Shown here one piece after another: positions 16,337 through 25,502 of a DNA stretch of 30,298 nt. Position numbers and translations under genes: made by a program. The DNA is taken from the NCBI GenBank assembly GCA_045578845.1, contig JAZNLA010000058.1, positions 1 to 30,298 of the forward strand, in the 5' to 3' direction. How positions within the stretch are numbered: the stretch's first letter is position 1; each line of letters begins with the position of its first letter. Below the pieces are notes generated by a model that saw only the letters and a program-made list of their open reading frames with translations, was not told the origin of the DNA and did not search any database. The stretch comes from UMGS172 sp045578845. Lineage in GTDB: Bacteria; Bacillota; Clostridia; Oscillospirales; Acutalibacteraceae.

Positions 16337-17365
16337 ATGTCAGTTATACATGAGAGAGCATTACCTGCTCCCGAAATAATAAAAGAACAACTTCCCGTGC
16401 CGAAAGAGGTTTTGGCGGTTAAGGAAAAACGCGATAGTGAAATAAAGGAAGTTTTAAGCGGTAAGGATAGCAGACTTTTACTTATAATAGGTCCTTGCTC
16501 AGCCGACAGCGAAGAGCCTGTTATAGATTATATAGAGCGTTTGGCAGGCTTACAGGAAAAGGTTAAGGACAAACTGCTTATAATTCCGAGAATATATACC
16601 AATAAACCCCGCACCACCGGTGACGGATATAAAGGTATGGTGCATGAGCCTAACCCCGGCGAAAAACCCGATATGTTAAGAGGACTTATGGCTATTCGCC
16701 GTTTGCATATCCGTGCTATGTGCGAAACAGGTCTTTCGAGTGCCGACGAAATGCTATACCCTGAAAACTATGCATATATGCAGGATGTTTTATCCTATAT
16801 CGCAATCGGTGCCCGTTCGGTTGAAAATCAGCAGCACCGACTTGTTTCAAGCGGTATTGATGTGCCGGTAGGCATGAAAAACCCCACCAGTGGTGATTTT
16901 TCGGTTATGCTTAATTCCATAACTGCCGCACAGCACCCGCAGACATTCCTTTACAGAGGTTGGGAAGTTACCACCGACGGTAACCCGTATGCCCATGCAA
17001 TACTGCGTGGCTCGGTTGACAGTAAAGGACAGACACATCCTAACTACCATTATGAAGATTTAAGCCGACTTTATGAGTCATATTCCAAAAGGGACCTTTC
17101 GAATATGGGTGTAATTGTCGATACTAACCATTCCAATTCTGGCAAACAGTACTTAGAGCAGATTAGAATTTGCAAAGAGGTGCTTCACAGTTGCCGTCAC
17201 AGTGACAATATAAAATCATTGGTTAAAGGACTTATGATAGAAAGTTATATAGAAGACGGCTGTCAAAAAATCGGTGACGGTGTTTACGGCAAATCCATAA
17301 CCGACCCCTGCCTTGGCTGGGGAAAGACCGAGCGGCTTGTGCTTGATATGGCTGATATACTTTAG
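16337..17365 (+). CDS. aroF: 3-deoxy-7-phosphoheptulonate (DAHP) synthase, AroF/G/H type
   Basis: This 342-residue enzyme condenses phosphoenolpyruvate with erythrose 4-phosphate, the first step of the shikimate pathway to aromatic amino acids. The class I (E. coli-like) active-site elements are all visible: GPCSADSE with the metal-binding cysteine C54, PRIYTNKPRTTGDGYKG (about 84-100), VENQQHR (about 162-168), MKNPTSGD (about 180-187), VDTNHSNSGK with metal-ligand H265 (about 261-270), IESYIEDG with E302, and ITDPCLGW with D323. No chorismate mutase fusion is present, and the length is usual for this group. The ATG at 16337 has GGAGGA 6 bases upstream; an ATG 18 bases earlier would include that site. 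It heads a four-gene operon. The specific isozyme letter is not determined; feedback specificity cannot be read with certainty. Confidence 0.94.
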   Translation: MSVIHERALPAPEIIKEQLPVPKEVLAVKEKRDSEIKEVLSGKDSRLLLIIGPCSADSEEPVIDYIERLAGLQEKVKDKLLIIPRIYTNKPRTTGDGYKGMVHEPNPGEKPDMLRGLMAIRRLHIRAMCETGLSSADEMLYPENYAYMQDVLSYIAIGARSVENQQHRLVSSGIDVPVGMKNPTSGDFSVMLNSITAAQHPQTFLYRGWEVTTDGNPYAHAILRGSVDSKGQTHPNYHYEDLSRLYESYSKRDLSNMGVIVDTNHSNSGKQYLEQIRICKEVLHSCRHSDNIKSLVKGLMIESYIEDGCQKIGDGVYGKSITDPCLGWGKTERLVLDMADIL

Positions 17366-17379
17366 TTTAGAGGTTATAA

Positions 17380-19263
17380 ATGTTAGTCAGTATAAATTCG
17401 CTAACTAAAAGTTACGGTGAAAACCTGCTTTTTTCCGATGTTTCGTTTGATATTATGTCGCAGGACGTAATAGGTCTTATCGGCGATAACGGGTCGGGAA
17501 AAACTACATTGTTTAAAATGATTTCGGGTGAAGAAACTGCCGATAAAGGCTCGGTTGTCCGCAAAAGCGGTGTTACGGTAGGTGTGCTTGCACAGCATGC
17601 TTGCAGCGGCTCTGAAAAAAATGCCTATGACGAAACGCTTTCGGTGTTTGATAATCTTTTGAAAACCGAAACCGAATTAAGCGAGGTAAATTTAAGACTT
17701 GAAACTTCGGCAGATAAAAGTTTAATAGAAAAACAACATATGTTACAGGAACTGTTTGAGCAGAACGGCGGGTTAACCTTCCGTTCCCGCACGCGTTCCG
17801 CACTTATAGGATTGGGCTTTTCGGAAAATGAACTCACACTGCCCGTATCATCACTTTCGGGCGGTCAGCGTTCAAAGGTTGAACTTTGCAAACTGCTTTT
17901 ATCAAAACCCGATGTTATGTTACTTGATGAGCCGACCAACCATCTTGACATTGATGCAATAGAATGGCTTGACGGCTATATAAAGACCTGTAAAAGTGCT
18001 GTTGTAATTATTTCACATGACCGATTTTTCCTTGACCGAGTAGCCAATAAAATTGCCGAAATTTCGGGGCACAAACTTTATATGTGCCAAGGTAACTATT
18101 CGAAATACTGCGAGGTTAGGGAAATCCGCAGAAAAACGGTACAAAGTAACTACGACAATACCATGCGTGAGGTTGAACGCATTGAACATATAATTGAACA
18201 GCAACGTCGTTGGAACCGCGAGAAGAATATAAAAACTGCCGAAAATAAGCAAAAAATGATTGACCGACTTATGGCAAATCTTGAAATTCCCGAAAGCGAA
18301 CGTGATAAAATGACTTTGTCCTTTTCGGCGAATACAAGAAGCGGTGACGAGGTTTTATCGGCCGAAAATTTGAAAACGGCATTTGACGAAGAAGTACTTT
18401 ATAAAGATATTTCGCTTGAAGTAAGACGCGGTGACCGAATTTTTATTATCGGTCCTAACGGTTGCGGAAAAACAACACTCTTAAAGCAACTTTTTGACCG
18501 CACTAAGGTTAAATACGGTGTGGGCGTTAAATCGGGACTATTTGACCAGCACCAAAGCGATCTTAATCTTAATAACACTGTGTTCGGGGAACTGCGGGAC
18601 ACATATCCTACTTTAGGTGATGCGGTACTTCGCGGTGCGTTGGCACTTTTTATGTTTAAAGGCGAAGATGTTTTTAAAGTTTTAGGTACTTTAAGCGGCG
18701 GAGAGAGGGCAAGGGTTGCACTTTGCAAACTGATGCTAAGGCATGATAACCTGCTTTTCCTTGACGAGCCGACCAACCATTTGGATTTGGAAAGCCGCGA
18801 GATTTTGGAAGAGGCGTTATCGGACTATGACGGTACGCTTATCTGTGTTTCGCATGACCGTTATTTTATCAACCGATTGGCTCAAAGTGTGCTTTATTTT
18901 GAAAATAAAACCGCCAAATATATCAAGGGTAACTATGACAGCTATGTTTTGGTACGCCAACCAGAAATTGTCGAAAAAACGGTTAAAAATAGGCCGTCTG
19001 CCGCAAAAAACGAGTATTTAAACCGCAAGAAAAATGCGGCTGAAGAAAGAAAACTCCGTGCAGCACTTTCAAAATGCGAAAAGGCAATTTCGGAAACCGA
19101 AAATTTGATTGAACAGAAAAACTGTGAAATTCAAAGTCCCGAAGTGTCTTCGGATTACGTAAAAGTGACCGAACTCGGCACAGAGATTTCCGTTTTAGAA
19201 GAAAAACTACTGTCCTTAATGGAAGAATGGGAAAGTTTAAGCGAAAGGGTAAATGAAACTTGA
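17380..19263 (+). CDS. ABC-F family ATP-binding protein
   Basis: The 627-residue protein has two ABC domains and no membrane segment, the mark of the ABC-F class that acts on ribosomes. Domain 1 has Walker A GDNGSGKTT (35-43), signature LSGGQRSKVE (159-168) and Walker B LLDEPTNHLD (181-190). Domain 2 has GPNGCGKTT (358-366), LSGGERARVA (438-447) and LFLDEPTNHLD (459-469). The inter-domain linker (about 240-310), rich in R, E and Q, is the P-site tRNA-interaction region, and the C-terminal 80 residues form a coiled coil. ABC-F proteins either help translation (EttA, YfmR-like) or protect ribosomes from antibiotics; the general architecture favours a housekeeping factor but does not exclude resistance. 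The ATG follows TAGAGGTT and lies 14 bases after DAHP synthase. Confidence 0.93.
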   Translation: MLVSINSLTKSYGENLLFSDVSFDIMSQDVIGLIGDNGSGKTTLFKMISGEETADKGSVVRKSGVTVGVLAQHACSGSEKNAYDETLSVFDNLLKTETELSEVNLRLETSADKSLIEKQHMLQELFEQNGGLTFRSRTRSALIGLGFSENELTLPVSSLSGGQRSKVELCKLLLSKPDVMLLDEPTNHLDIDAIEWLDGYIKTCKSAVVIISHDRFFLDRVANKIAEISGHKLYMCQGNYSKYCEVREIRRKTVQSNYDNTMREVERIEHIIEQQRRWNREKNIKTAENKQKMIDRLMANLEIPESERDKMTLSFSANTRSGDEVLSAENLKTAFDEEVLYKDISLEVRRGDRIFIIGPNGCGKTTLLKQLFDRTKVKYGVGVKSGLFDQHQSDLNLNNTVFGELRDTYPTLGDAVLRGALALFMFKGEDVFKVLGTLSGGERARVALCKLMLRHDNLLFLDEPTNHLDLESREILEEALSDYDGTLICVSHDRYFINRLAQSVLYFENKTAKYIKGNYDSYVLVRQPEIVEKTVKNRPSAAKNEYLNRKKNAAEERKLRAALSKCEKAISETENLIEQKNCEIQSPEVSSDYVKVTELGTEISVLEEKLLSLMEEWESLSERVNET

Positions 19264-20081
19264 AAACGCTTTATTTGAGCGACCTTGACGGCACACTGCT
19301 CGGCAGTAATGCAAGGCTTAGTGAATTTACGGTACAAACCGTAAATATGCTAATAGAAAAAGGTTTAAACTTTACGGTTGCAACTGCAAGGTCTATGTCA
19401 TCGGCGGGATATATTTTAAAGGGGATTAATTTAAGCCACCCTGCGATAATGATGAACGGTGTGTTTTTAGCTGACACAAAAACCATGAAACCGAGCCTTG
19501 TAAATTATATGGACAAAGAAACGGCAAGAAAGGTTATAGATGCTTTTCTTACCGCTGACCGCCCGCCTATTGTTTATACATATTCTGACGGACTTGACGC
19601 CGAATATACTTCTTTAAAAAACGATTACGAAGTATCGTTTGTAGAGGCAAGAAAAAAACTTTACCGTAATTTTTTAAAAGTCAAAAATTATAATATCGGC
19701 GACAAAACGGTCTATATAAACGGCATTGACGATAAAGATACTATTGATGCCGTTTGTGAAAACCTTAAAAAAATAGACGGGATTAAGTTTTCGAACTATC
19801 TTGATACCTATAGCGGGGATAAATATTTTGTCGAGGTTTACAGTAAAACCGCGGGCAAGAAAAACACCGCCGAAACTTTAAAGAAAATGTATGGATTTGA
19901 CCGAATTGTGATGTTCGGTGATAACGGAAACGATGTCGAACTTCTAAAGGCCGCCGACTTGGCAGTGGTGGTAGAAAACGGACAACCTATAGCCAAAGAG
20001 GCAGCGGATGTTATAATTGACACAAATGATAATGACGGTGTGGCAAAATTTCTGTTACGGGAATTTGAAAAGGAAGTATGA
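19260..20081 (+). CDS. HAD-superfamily Cof-type phosphatase, TTG start
   Basis: The 273-residue protein has all four HAD motifs: DLDGT with nucleophile D8 and acid D10, T42 in TVATAR, K200 in KTAGKKNT, and GDNGND (220-225). The large cap between motifs II and III places it in the Cof/IIB subfamily, which dephosphorylates sugar phosphates, FMN or similar small metabolites; the substrate is unknown. The nucleophile lies only eight residues from the start and an in-frame TGA sits two codons upstream. The TTG at 19260 is therefore the only start that gives a functional protein. It overlaps the ABC-F stop (TTGA), with AAAGGG about 10 bases upstream, so translation is probably coupled. It overlaps the next gene too. 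Confidence 0.9.
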   Translation: MKTLYLSDLDGTLLGSNARLSEFTVQTVNMLIEKGLNFTVATARSMSSAGYILKGINLSHPAIMMNGVFLADTKTMKPSLVNYMDKETARKVIDAFLTADRPPIVYTYSDGLDAEYTSLKNDYEVSFVEARKKLYRNFLKVKNYNIGDKTVYINGIDDKDTIDAVCENLKKIDGIKFSNYLDTYSGDKYFVEVYSKTAGKKNTAETLKKMYGFDRIVMFGDNGNDVELLKAADLAVVVENGQPIAKEAADVIIDTNDNDGVAKFLLREFEKEV

Positions 20082-20083
20082 AA

Positions 20084-21541
20084 ATGGGAAGAAAACCTTT
20101 AACAAGTGAGGAAAAATTCAAAAAGATGACCACCGAGCCGGTGGAAAAACTCATATGTTCTCTGGCTCTGCCGACCATTATAAGTATGCTCGTTACGACA
20201 TTTTATAATATGGCAGATACATACTTTGTAGGGAAAATAGGTGCAGGGTTGCCTGAAACAACAGTAGCCGCAATGCAGACAAGGGCAACGGCGGCGGTCG
20301 GTGTTGTAATGTCGCTTATGGCGATAATTCAAGCATTCGGTTTTTTCTTCGGTCACGGCTCAGGGAACTATATTTCAAGAGCTCTCGGCAGAAAAGATAT
20401 AGACTCTGCTCAGACCGTTGCGTCTTCGGGTTTTTGGTATGCTATAATTACAGGTGTAGTAATACTCATTATAGGTCAGATTTTCGCAGACCCCATAGCA
20501 CTGCTTTTGGGGGCTAACCGTGAGTTTTTAGACTATACTACCGAATATATGCGAATAATACTTTTGGGTGCACCTATAACCATGGGTTCGCTTGTGCTTA
20601 ATAACCAAATGCGTTTCCAAGGCAACGCAACCTATGCGGTTATCGGCATTTCCGTGGGTGCTATCCTTAATGTTGGACTTGATGCACTGTTTATTCTTGT
20701 GCTTGATATGGAAGTTGCAGGTGCTGCTTGGGCAACCATTATCGGCCAATCGATAAGTTTTGTATTGCTCATTTTGGGTACTAAGTTCAGTGACTGTATA
20801 GACTTAAAACTTAAAGCGGTAAGGTTCAATAAATCTACTTTCGGTGAAATTTGCCGCGGCGGTTTGCCGTCTTTGGGAAGACAGGGATTATCCTCAATTT
20901 CAATAGCTTGCCTAAATAATATGGCGGGTATTTACGGAGCAGTCGCTTACGGCGGACTTGAATCTGCGGGTACTTCTGCGGTTGCCGCGATGTCGGCGGT
21001 TTCCCGCATTATGATGTTTGCTGCTTCTACCCTTATAGGTTTCGGCCAAGGCTTCCAACCGATTTGCGGATTTAACTACGGTGCAGGTCTTTTAGACAGG
21101 GTTAAAAAATCTTTTTGGTTTTGCGTAAAGACTTCATTTGTTTTTATTGTTTTAATTTCAATTCCCGCATTTATCTTTGCGGGGGATATAGTGTCGATTT
21201 TCAGAGGAAATGACCCAATAGCACTCGAAATAGGCACCAAGGCAATGCGTTGGCAACTTATATCTTTTCCCGTAATGTCGTGGGTTGTTATGAGCAATAT
21301 GATGCTTCAAACCATGGGCAGGGTGGTCAGTGCAACGGTATTGGCAATTTCGCGTAACGGTCTTATGCTTATTCCCGCGGTACTTGTTTTGCCGCTTGTT
21401 TTAGGTCTTGACGGTGTTTTGGTATCACAGTCGGTCGCCGATGTGTTTGCACTAATATTGGCAATACCCGTCACCGTAAAGGTTCTGGCCGAGTTTGAAA
21501 AGACAGAACAGCCGAAGAAATTAGAGGATAATAATGAGTAA
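20084..21541 (+). CDS. MATE family efflux transporter (second copy)
   Basis: The protein of about 485 residues has about 12 helices. The MATE start motif is LICSLALPTIISMLVTTFYNMADTYFVGKIG (given here only to mark residues about 27-57), and the second-half equivalent is EICRGGLPSLGRQGLSSIS. The sequence SRIMMFAASTLIGFGQGFQPICGFNYGAG (middle part) is typical of the NorM/DinF/MepA-like clostridial group. It exports cationic compounds or metabolites using Na+ or H+; the substrate is unknown. I chose the ATG at 20084 because AAGGAAG is 7 bases upstream; the ATG at 20078 overlaps the HAD stop (ATGA) and is an alternative. It is the last gene of the operon, with only a weak terminator. Confidence 0.88.
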   Translation: MGRKPLTSEEKFKKMTTEPVEKLICSLALPTIISMLVTTFYNMADTYFVGKIGAGLPETTVAAMQTRATAAVGVVMSLMAIIQAFGFFFGHGSGNYISRALGRKDIDSAQTVASSGFWYAIITGVVILIIGQIFADPIALLLGANREFLDYTTEYMRIILLGAPITMGSLVLNNQMRFQGNATYAVIGISVGAILNVGLDALFILVLDMEVAGAAWATIIGQSISFVLLILGTKFSDCIDLKLKAVRFNKSTFGEICRGGLPSLGRQGLSSISIACLNNMAGIYGAVAYGGLESAGTSAVAAMSAVSRIMMFAASTLIGFGQGFQPICGFNYGAGLLDRVKKSFWFCVKTSFVFIVLISIPAFIFAGDIVSIFRGNDPIALEIGTKAMRWQLISFPVMSWVVMSNMMLQTMGRVVSATVLAISRNGLMLIPAVLVLPLVLGLDGVLVSQSVADVFALILAIPVTVKVLAEFEKTEQPKKLEDNNE

Positions 21542-21563
21542 ACAGGCAAAATATACATTTCTT

Positions 21564-21588
21564 TTGTGAAAAAAATCACAATTTTTTT
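21564..21588 (+). terminator. Weak terminator after the second MATE gene
   Basis: A 6-bp stem (TTGTGA at 21564-21569, TCACAA at 21576-21581) with an A6 loop is followed by seven T. Its low GC makes it weaker than the other terminators here. Confidence 0.5.
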
Positions 21589-21599
21589 AAGATTTGCTA

Positions 21600-21628
21600 T
21601 TTACTTAAAGAGAAAAAAGTGTTATTAT
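21600..21628 (+). promoter_or_regulatory. Promoter for nifJ
   Basis: TTTACT at 21600-21605, a 17-base spacer and TATTAT at 21623-21628 preceded by TGT give an extended -10 promoter. The leader would be about 95 bases; I saw no clear switch structure in it. Confidence 0.6.
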
Positions 21629-21729
21629 AGGTTTAATCGTGGATGATTGTGCTTTGAAATTTCTAAAAGAGCATGTTCCCCGGAGATAATTTATTTATTA
21701 TTGTATTTTTATAAGGAGGAATTTATCCA

Positions 21730-24700
21730 ATGGCAAGAAAAATGAAAACCATGGACGGTAATAATGCCGCCGCTCACGTATCCTATGCGTTTACCGAAGT
21801 AGCAGGTATTTATCCTATTACCCCGTCCAGCCCTATGGCAGACTATGTTGACCAATGGTCGGCACAAGGTCTTAAAAACATTTTCGGTACAACCGTAAGA
21901 GTTTCCGAAATGCAGTCCGAAGCAGGTGCCGCAGGTACCGTTCACGGCTCACTTAACGCAGGTGCTCTTACTACTACCTACACTGCTTCTCAGGGTCTTC
22001 TTCTCATGATTCCGAATATGTACAAAATCGCCGGTGAATTACTTCCCAGCGTTTTCCACGTATCGGCTCGTTGTGTAGCAAGTCAGGCTCTTAACATTTT
22101 CGGTGACCATTCAGATGTTTATGCCTGCCGTCAAACCGGTTTTGCAATGCTTGCAGAAACAAACACTCAAGAAGTTATGGACCTCGGTGCAGTTGCTCAC
22201 CTTGCAACTATTAAAGGCCGCGTACCTTTCATCAACTTCTTTGACGGTTTCCGTACTTCTCACGAACTTCAAAAGATTGAAATTTGGGACTATGAAGACC
22301 TTAAAGAAATGTGCGATATGGACGCTGTTGAGGCTTTCAGAAAGAGAGCACTTAACCCCGAACGTCCTGTAATGCGTGGATCACACGAAAACGGCGATAT
22401 TTTCTTCCAGCACAGAGAGGCTTGCAACGAGTACTATGACAAACTTCCTGCTATTGTTGAAGAATATATGGACAAGGTTAATGCCAAACTCGGCACTGAC
22501 TATAAACTCTTTAACTACTACGGTGCACCCGACGCAGAGAATATCATCATTGCTATGGGTTCTATCTGCGATGTTGCAGAAGAAGTTATCGACTATATGA
22601 CCGCTGCAGGCGAAAAGGTTGGTCTTGTTAAGGTAAGACTTTACCGTCCGTTTGTTGCAGAAAAGTTAGCAGAGGCTATTCCCGCTACCGTTAAGAAGAT
22701 TGCCGTTCTTGACAGAACTAAAGAGCCCGGTGCTTTGGGCGAGCCTTTGTATCTCGACGTAGTTGCTGCTCTTGCCGCTACCGGCAGAACCGCAAAGATT
22801 TCAGGCGGCAGATACGGTCTTGGTTCTAAAGATACTCCTCCTTCGAGCATCTTTGCTATTTATGATGAACTCAAGAAGGACGAGCCTAAGGCTCACTTCA
22901 CCCTCGGTATCAACGATGACGTTACACATCTTTCTCTCGAAGAAAAGGCCGCTCCCAACACCGCAGCAGAAGGCACTATCGAGTGCAAATTCTGGGGTCT
23001 TGGCGGTGACGGTACTGTTGGTGCTAACAAAGACTCTATCAAGATTATCGGCGACCATACAAACAAGTATGTTCAGGCTTACTTCCAGTATGACTCTAAG
23101 AAGACCGGCGGTATCACTATCAGCCACCTTCGTTTCGGCGACAAGCCCATTAAGAGTCCTTACTACATCAACAAGGCTGACTTCGTTGCTTGCCATAACC
23201 CCTCTTATGTAATCAAGGGTTACAAAATGGTTAACGACGTTAAGCCGGGCGGTGTATTCCTTATCAACTGCCAGTGGACTGCTGAAGAACTTGACCAGCA
23301 TATGCCTGCTGAAGCAAAACGTTATATTGCCAACAACAACATTCAACTTTACACCGTTAACGCTATTGATTTGGCTGCAAGCATCGGTCTTGGTAAGCGT
23401 ACCAACACCGTTTTACAGTCTGCATTCTTTGCACTTTCCGAAGTTCTTCCCAAAGAAGAGGCTATCGGCTATATGAAAGAAAAAGCACAGAAGTTCATGA
23501 AGAAGGGTAAAGAAATCGTCGAAATGAACGAAAAGGCTATCGACGCCGGTGCTACTGCTTATGTTAAGATTGACGTTCCCGCCGCTTGGAAGGATGCCGC
23601 TGATACTACCGAAGCAGTTAAAGAAAACGGTCCCGAAAAGTTAGTTAAGATGGTTGACAACATCATGAAACCCGTTGGTCTTATGAACGGTGACAGCCTA
23701 CCTGTTTCGGCTTTCGTTGACCACGCTGACGGTACCTTCGAGCAGGGTGCTTCTGCTTACGAAAAACGTGCAGTTGCAGTTCTCGTTCCCGAGTGGAATG
23801 CCGACACCTGTGCTAAATGTAACAAGTGTGCTTATGTTTGTCCTCATGCTACTATCCGTCCGTTCGCACTTGATGCAGACGAATTGGCTAAAGCACCGAG
23901 CCAGACTAAAAAGGCACCTAAGCCTATTGTTAAAACCGAATACACCTACACATTGGCTGTATCTCCCATGGATTGTATGGGTTGCGGCGTATGTATCGGT
24001 GTTTGTCCTACCAACTCGCTCAAGATGGTTTCTCGCGAATCTCAAGAGGCCGAGCAGGCAGTATTCGATTACTGTGTAGCCAACGTTACCGAGAAGGAAG
24101 GCGTTGCAGGCAGTCAGACAATTATTTCTTCACAGTACAAGCGTCCTCTCTTAGAGTTCTCCGGCTCTTGTGCAGGTTGTGCAGAAACCGCTTATGCACG
24201 TCTTGTAACACAACTTTTCGGTGACAGAATGTATATCTCCAATGCTACAGGTTGTTCGTCAATTTGGGGCGGCCCTGCTGCAACTTCTCCGTACACCACT
24301 AATAGCATGGGTCATGGCCCTGCATGGGCAAACTCGTTGTTTGAAGACAACGCAGAGCATGGTTACGGTATGTATATCGGTCAAAAGGCAGTTCGTGACA
24401 GACTTATTGCCAAGGTTGTCGAAATGGCTGAATCTGATAAAGCATCTGCCGAATTTAAGGCTGCTGCCGAGAACTTCCTTGCAACCAAGGAAGACGGCGA
24501 GGCTAACAAGAAGGCTACCGACGCTCTTATCGTAGAACTTGAAAAGGCTGCTAAGGACGGTTGTCCTACCGCTCCCGAAATTCTTGCTGAAAAAGAATTC
24601 TTATCCAAGAAATCCGTATGGATTTTCGGTGGTGACGGTTGGGCATACGACATCGGCTTCGGCGGTGTTGACCATGTTCTTGCCGCAGGCGAAGATGTAA

Positions 24701-25266
24701 ACATTATGGTATTCGATACCGAAGTTTACTCTAATACCGGCGGTCAGGCTTCTAAGGCATCGCAAATCGGTCAGGTCGCTCAGTTCGCAGCCGCCGGTAA
24801 AGCAATTGCCAAGAAGAGCCTTGCTGAAATTGCCATGTCTTACGGCTACATCTATGTAGCACAGATTGCTATGGGTGCTGACCAGAACCAGACCTTAAAG
24901 GCAATCAAAGAGGCTGAAGCATACAACGGTCCTTCTATCATTATCGCTTACTCACCTTGCGAAATGCATAGTATTAAGGGCGGTATGGTTAACTGCCAGA
25001 ACGAAATGAAGAAGGCAGTTGACTGCGGTTACTGGAATATGTTCCGCTTCAACCCCGCACTTAAAGAGCAAGGCAAGAATCCGTTCTCTATTGATTCTAA
25101 GCCCGCTACTGCAGATTATAAGGAGTTCATCCTCGGCGAAGCACGTTATTCTTCGCTCACCCGTTCGTTCCCCGAACGTGCAGAGGAACTGTTCGACAAG
25201 GCTGCTGAGACCGCAAAGGCTAACAGAGCACACCTCGAAAAACTCGAAGAACTCTACGGCAAATAA
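21730..25266 (+). CDS. nifJ: Pyruvate:ferredoxin (flavodoxin) oxidoreductase
   Basis: This 1178-residue single-chain enzyme oxidises pyruvate with coenzyme A to acetyl-CoA, CO2 and reduced ferredoxin, the central step of anaerobic clostridial carbon flow. The N-terminal pyruvate-binding region is seen in GIYPITPSSPMADYV (about 27-41) and VSEMQSEAGAAG. The ferredoxin-like insert has two 4Fe-4S motifs, CAKCNKCAYVCP (about 694-705) and CMGCGVCIGVCP (about 749-760). The thiamine-proximal cluster uses CAGC (about 814-817), the cysteine of ATGCSS, and SPCEMH near the end. Thiamine and magnesium binding is shown by GDGWAYDIGFGGVDHV with DTEVYSNTGGQ. AAGGAGG lies 10 bases before the ATG. Codons are strongly biased (GGT, GCT, CTT, AAG, TTC) unlike its neighbours, a sign of very high expression. 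It is a single-gene unit. Confidence 0.97.
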   Translation: MARKMKTMDGNNAAAHVSYAFTEVAGIYPITPSSPMADYVDQWSAQGLKNIFGTTVRVSEMQSEAGAAGTVHGSLNAGALTTTYTASQGLLLMIPNMYKIAGELLPSVFHVSARCVASQALNIFGDHSDVYACRQTGFAMLAETNTQEVMDLGAVAHLATIKGRVPFINFFDGFRTSHELQKIEIWDYEDLKEMCDMDAVEAFRKRALNPERPVMRGSHENGDIFFQHREACNEYYDKLPAIVEEYMDKVNAKLGTDYKLFNYYGAPDAENIIIAMGSICDVAEEVIDYMTAAGEKVGLVKVRLYRPFVAEKLAEAIPATVKKIAVLDRTKEPGALGEPLYLDVVAALAATGRTAKISGGRYGLGSKDTPPSSIFAIYDELKKDEPKAHFTLGINDDVTHLSLEEKAAPNTAAEGTIECKFWGLGGDGTVGANKDSIKIIGDHTNKYVQAYFQYDSKKTGGITISHLRFGDKPIKSPYYINKADFVACHNPSYVIKGYKMVNDVKPGGVFLINCQWTAEELDQHMPAEAKRYIANNNIQLYTVNAIDLAASIGLGKRTNTVLQSAFFALSEVLPKEEAIGYMKEKAQKFMKKGKEIVEMNEKAIDAGATAYVKIDVPAAWKDAADTTEAVKENGPEKLVKMVDNIMKPVGLMNGDSLPVSAFVDHADGTFEQGASAYEKRAVAVLVPEWNADTCAKCNKCAYVCPHATIRPFALDADELAKAPSQTKKAPKPIVKTEYTYTLAVSPMDCMGCGVCIGVCPTNSLKMVSRESQEAEQAVFDYCVANVTEKEGVAGSQTIISSQYKRPLLEFSGSCAGCAETAYARLVTQLFGDRMYISNATGCSSIWGGPAATSPYTTNSMGHGPAWANSLFEDNAEHGYGMYIGQKAVRDRLIAKVVEMAESDKASAEFKAAAENFLATKEDGEANKKATDALIVELEKAAKDGCPTAPEILAEKEFLSKKSVWIFGGDGWAYDIGFGGVDHVLAAGEDVNIMVFDTEVYSNTGGQASKASQIGQVAQFAAAGKAIAKKSLAEIAMSYGYIYVAQIAMGADQNQTLKAIKEAEAYNGPSIIIAYSPCEMHSIKGGMVNCQNEMKKAVDCGYWNMFRFNPALKEQGKNPFSIDSKPATADYKEFILGEARYSSLTRSFPERAEELFDKAAETAKANRAHLEKLEELYGK

Positions 25267-25281
25267 TCAGAAATTTTAAAT

Positions 25282-25325
25282 GAAACCCCCGCTTGCAGTT
25301 CATATTGCAAGCGGGGGTTTCTTTT
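25282..25325 (+). terminator. Strong terminator of nifJ
   Basis: A perfect 16-bp stem (GAAACCCCCGCTTGCA at 25282-25297, its complement at 25306-25321) closes an 8-base loop and is followed by TTTTAT. Confidence 0.95.
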
Positions 25326-25334
25326 ATACACATA

Positions 25335-25363
25335 TTGACAATAGTGTGAATATATTGTAAAAT
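25335..25363 (+). promoter_or_regulatory. Promoter of the lipoprotein block
   Basis: Perfect TTGACA at 25335-25340, a 17-base spacer and TAAAAT at 25358-25363. The first lipoprotein start is about 133 bases further on, leaving a long leader that contains a short open frame. Confidence 0.72.
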
Positions 25364-25413
25364 TAACACAAAGAAAGGTTTATTTGTGGATAATTTTTAT
25401 TGAGGTACAACAT

Positions 25414-25467
25414 ATGAAAAGATTTTTTAATAAAAACAGAGATATTGTAATAATTTTGTACACGTAA
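25414..25467 (+). CDS. Possible 17-residue leader peptide
   Basis: The ATG at 25414 is preceded at good spacing by TGAGGT and opens a frame of 17 codons (MKRFFNKNRDIVIILYT) before TAA. It lies in the leader between a strong promoter and the first lipoprotein gene. It could be a translated leader, a remnant of a lost gene start, or chance. No attenuator hairpin is evident downstream. Confidence 0.3.
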   Translation: MKRFFNKNRDIVIILYT

Positions 25468-25502
25468 AGCCGCTGTATTTCTTTTAAAAAAGGTAGTGAT
25501 AT

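Noticed and set aside
21629..21729. Riboswitch or Rex-type site in the nifJ leader
   Set aside because: I looked for paired stems and palindromes and found none convincing by eye; a covariance search would be required to claim one.
22763..23346. Open frames on both strands of more than 140 codons inside nifJ
   Set aside because: They are shadows created by the strong codon bias of nifJ and have no family features or ribosome sites.
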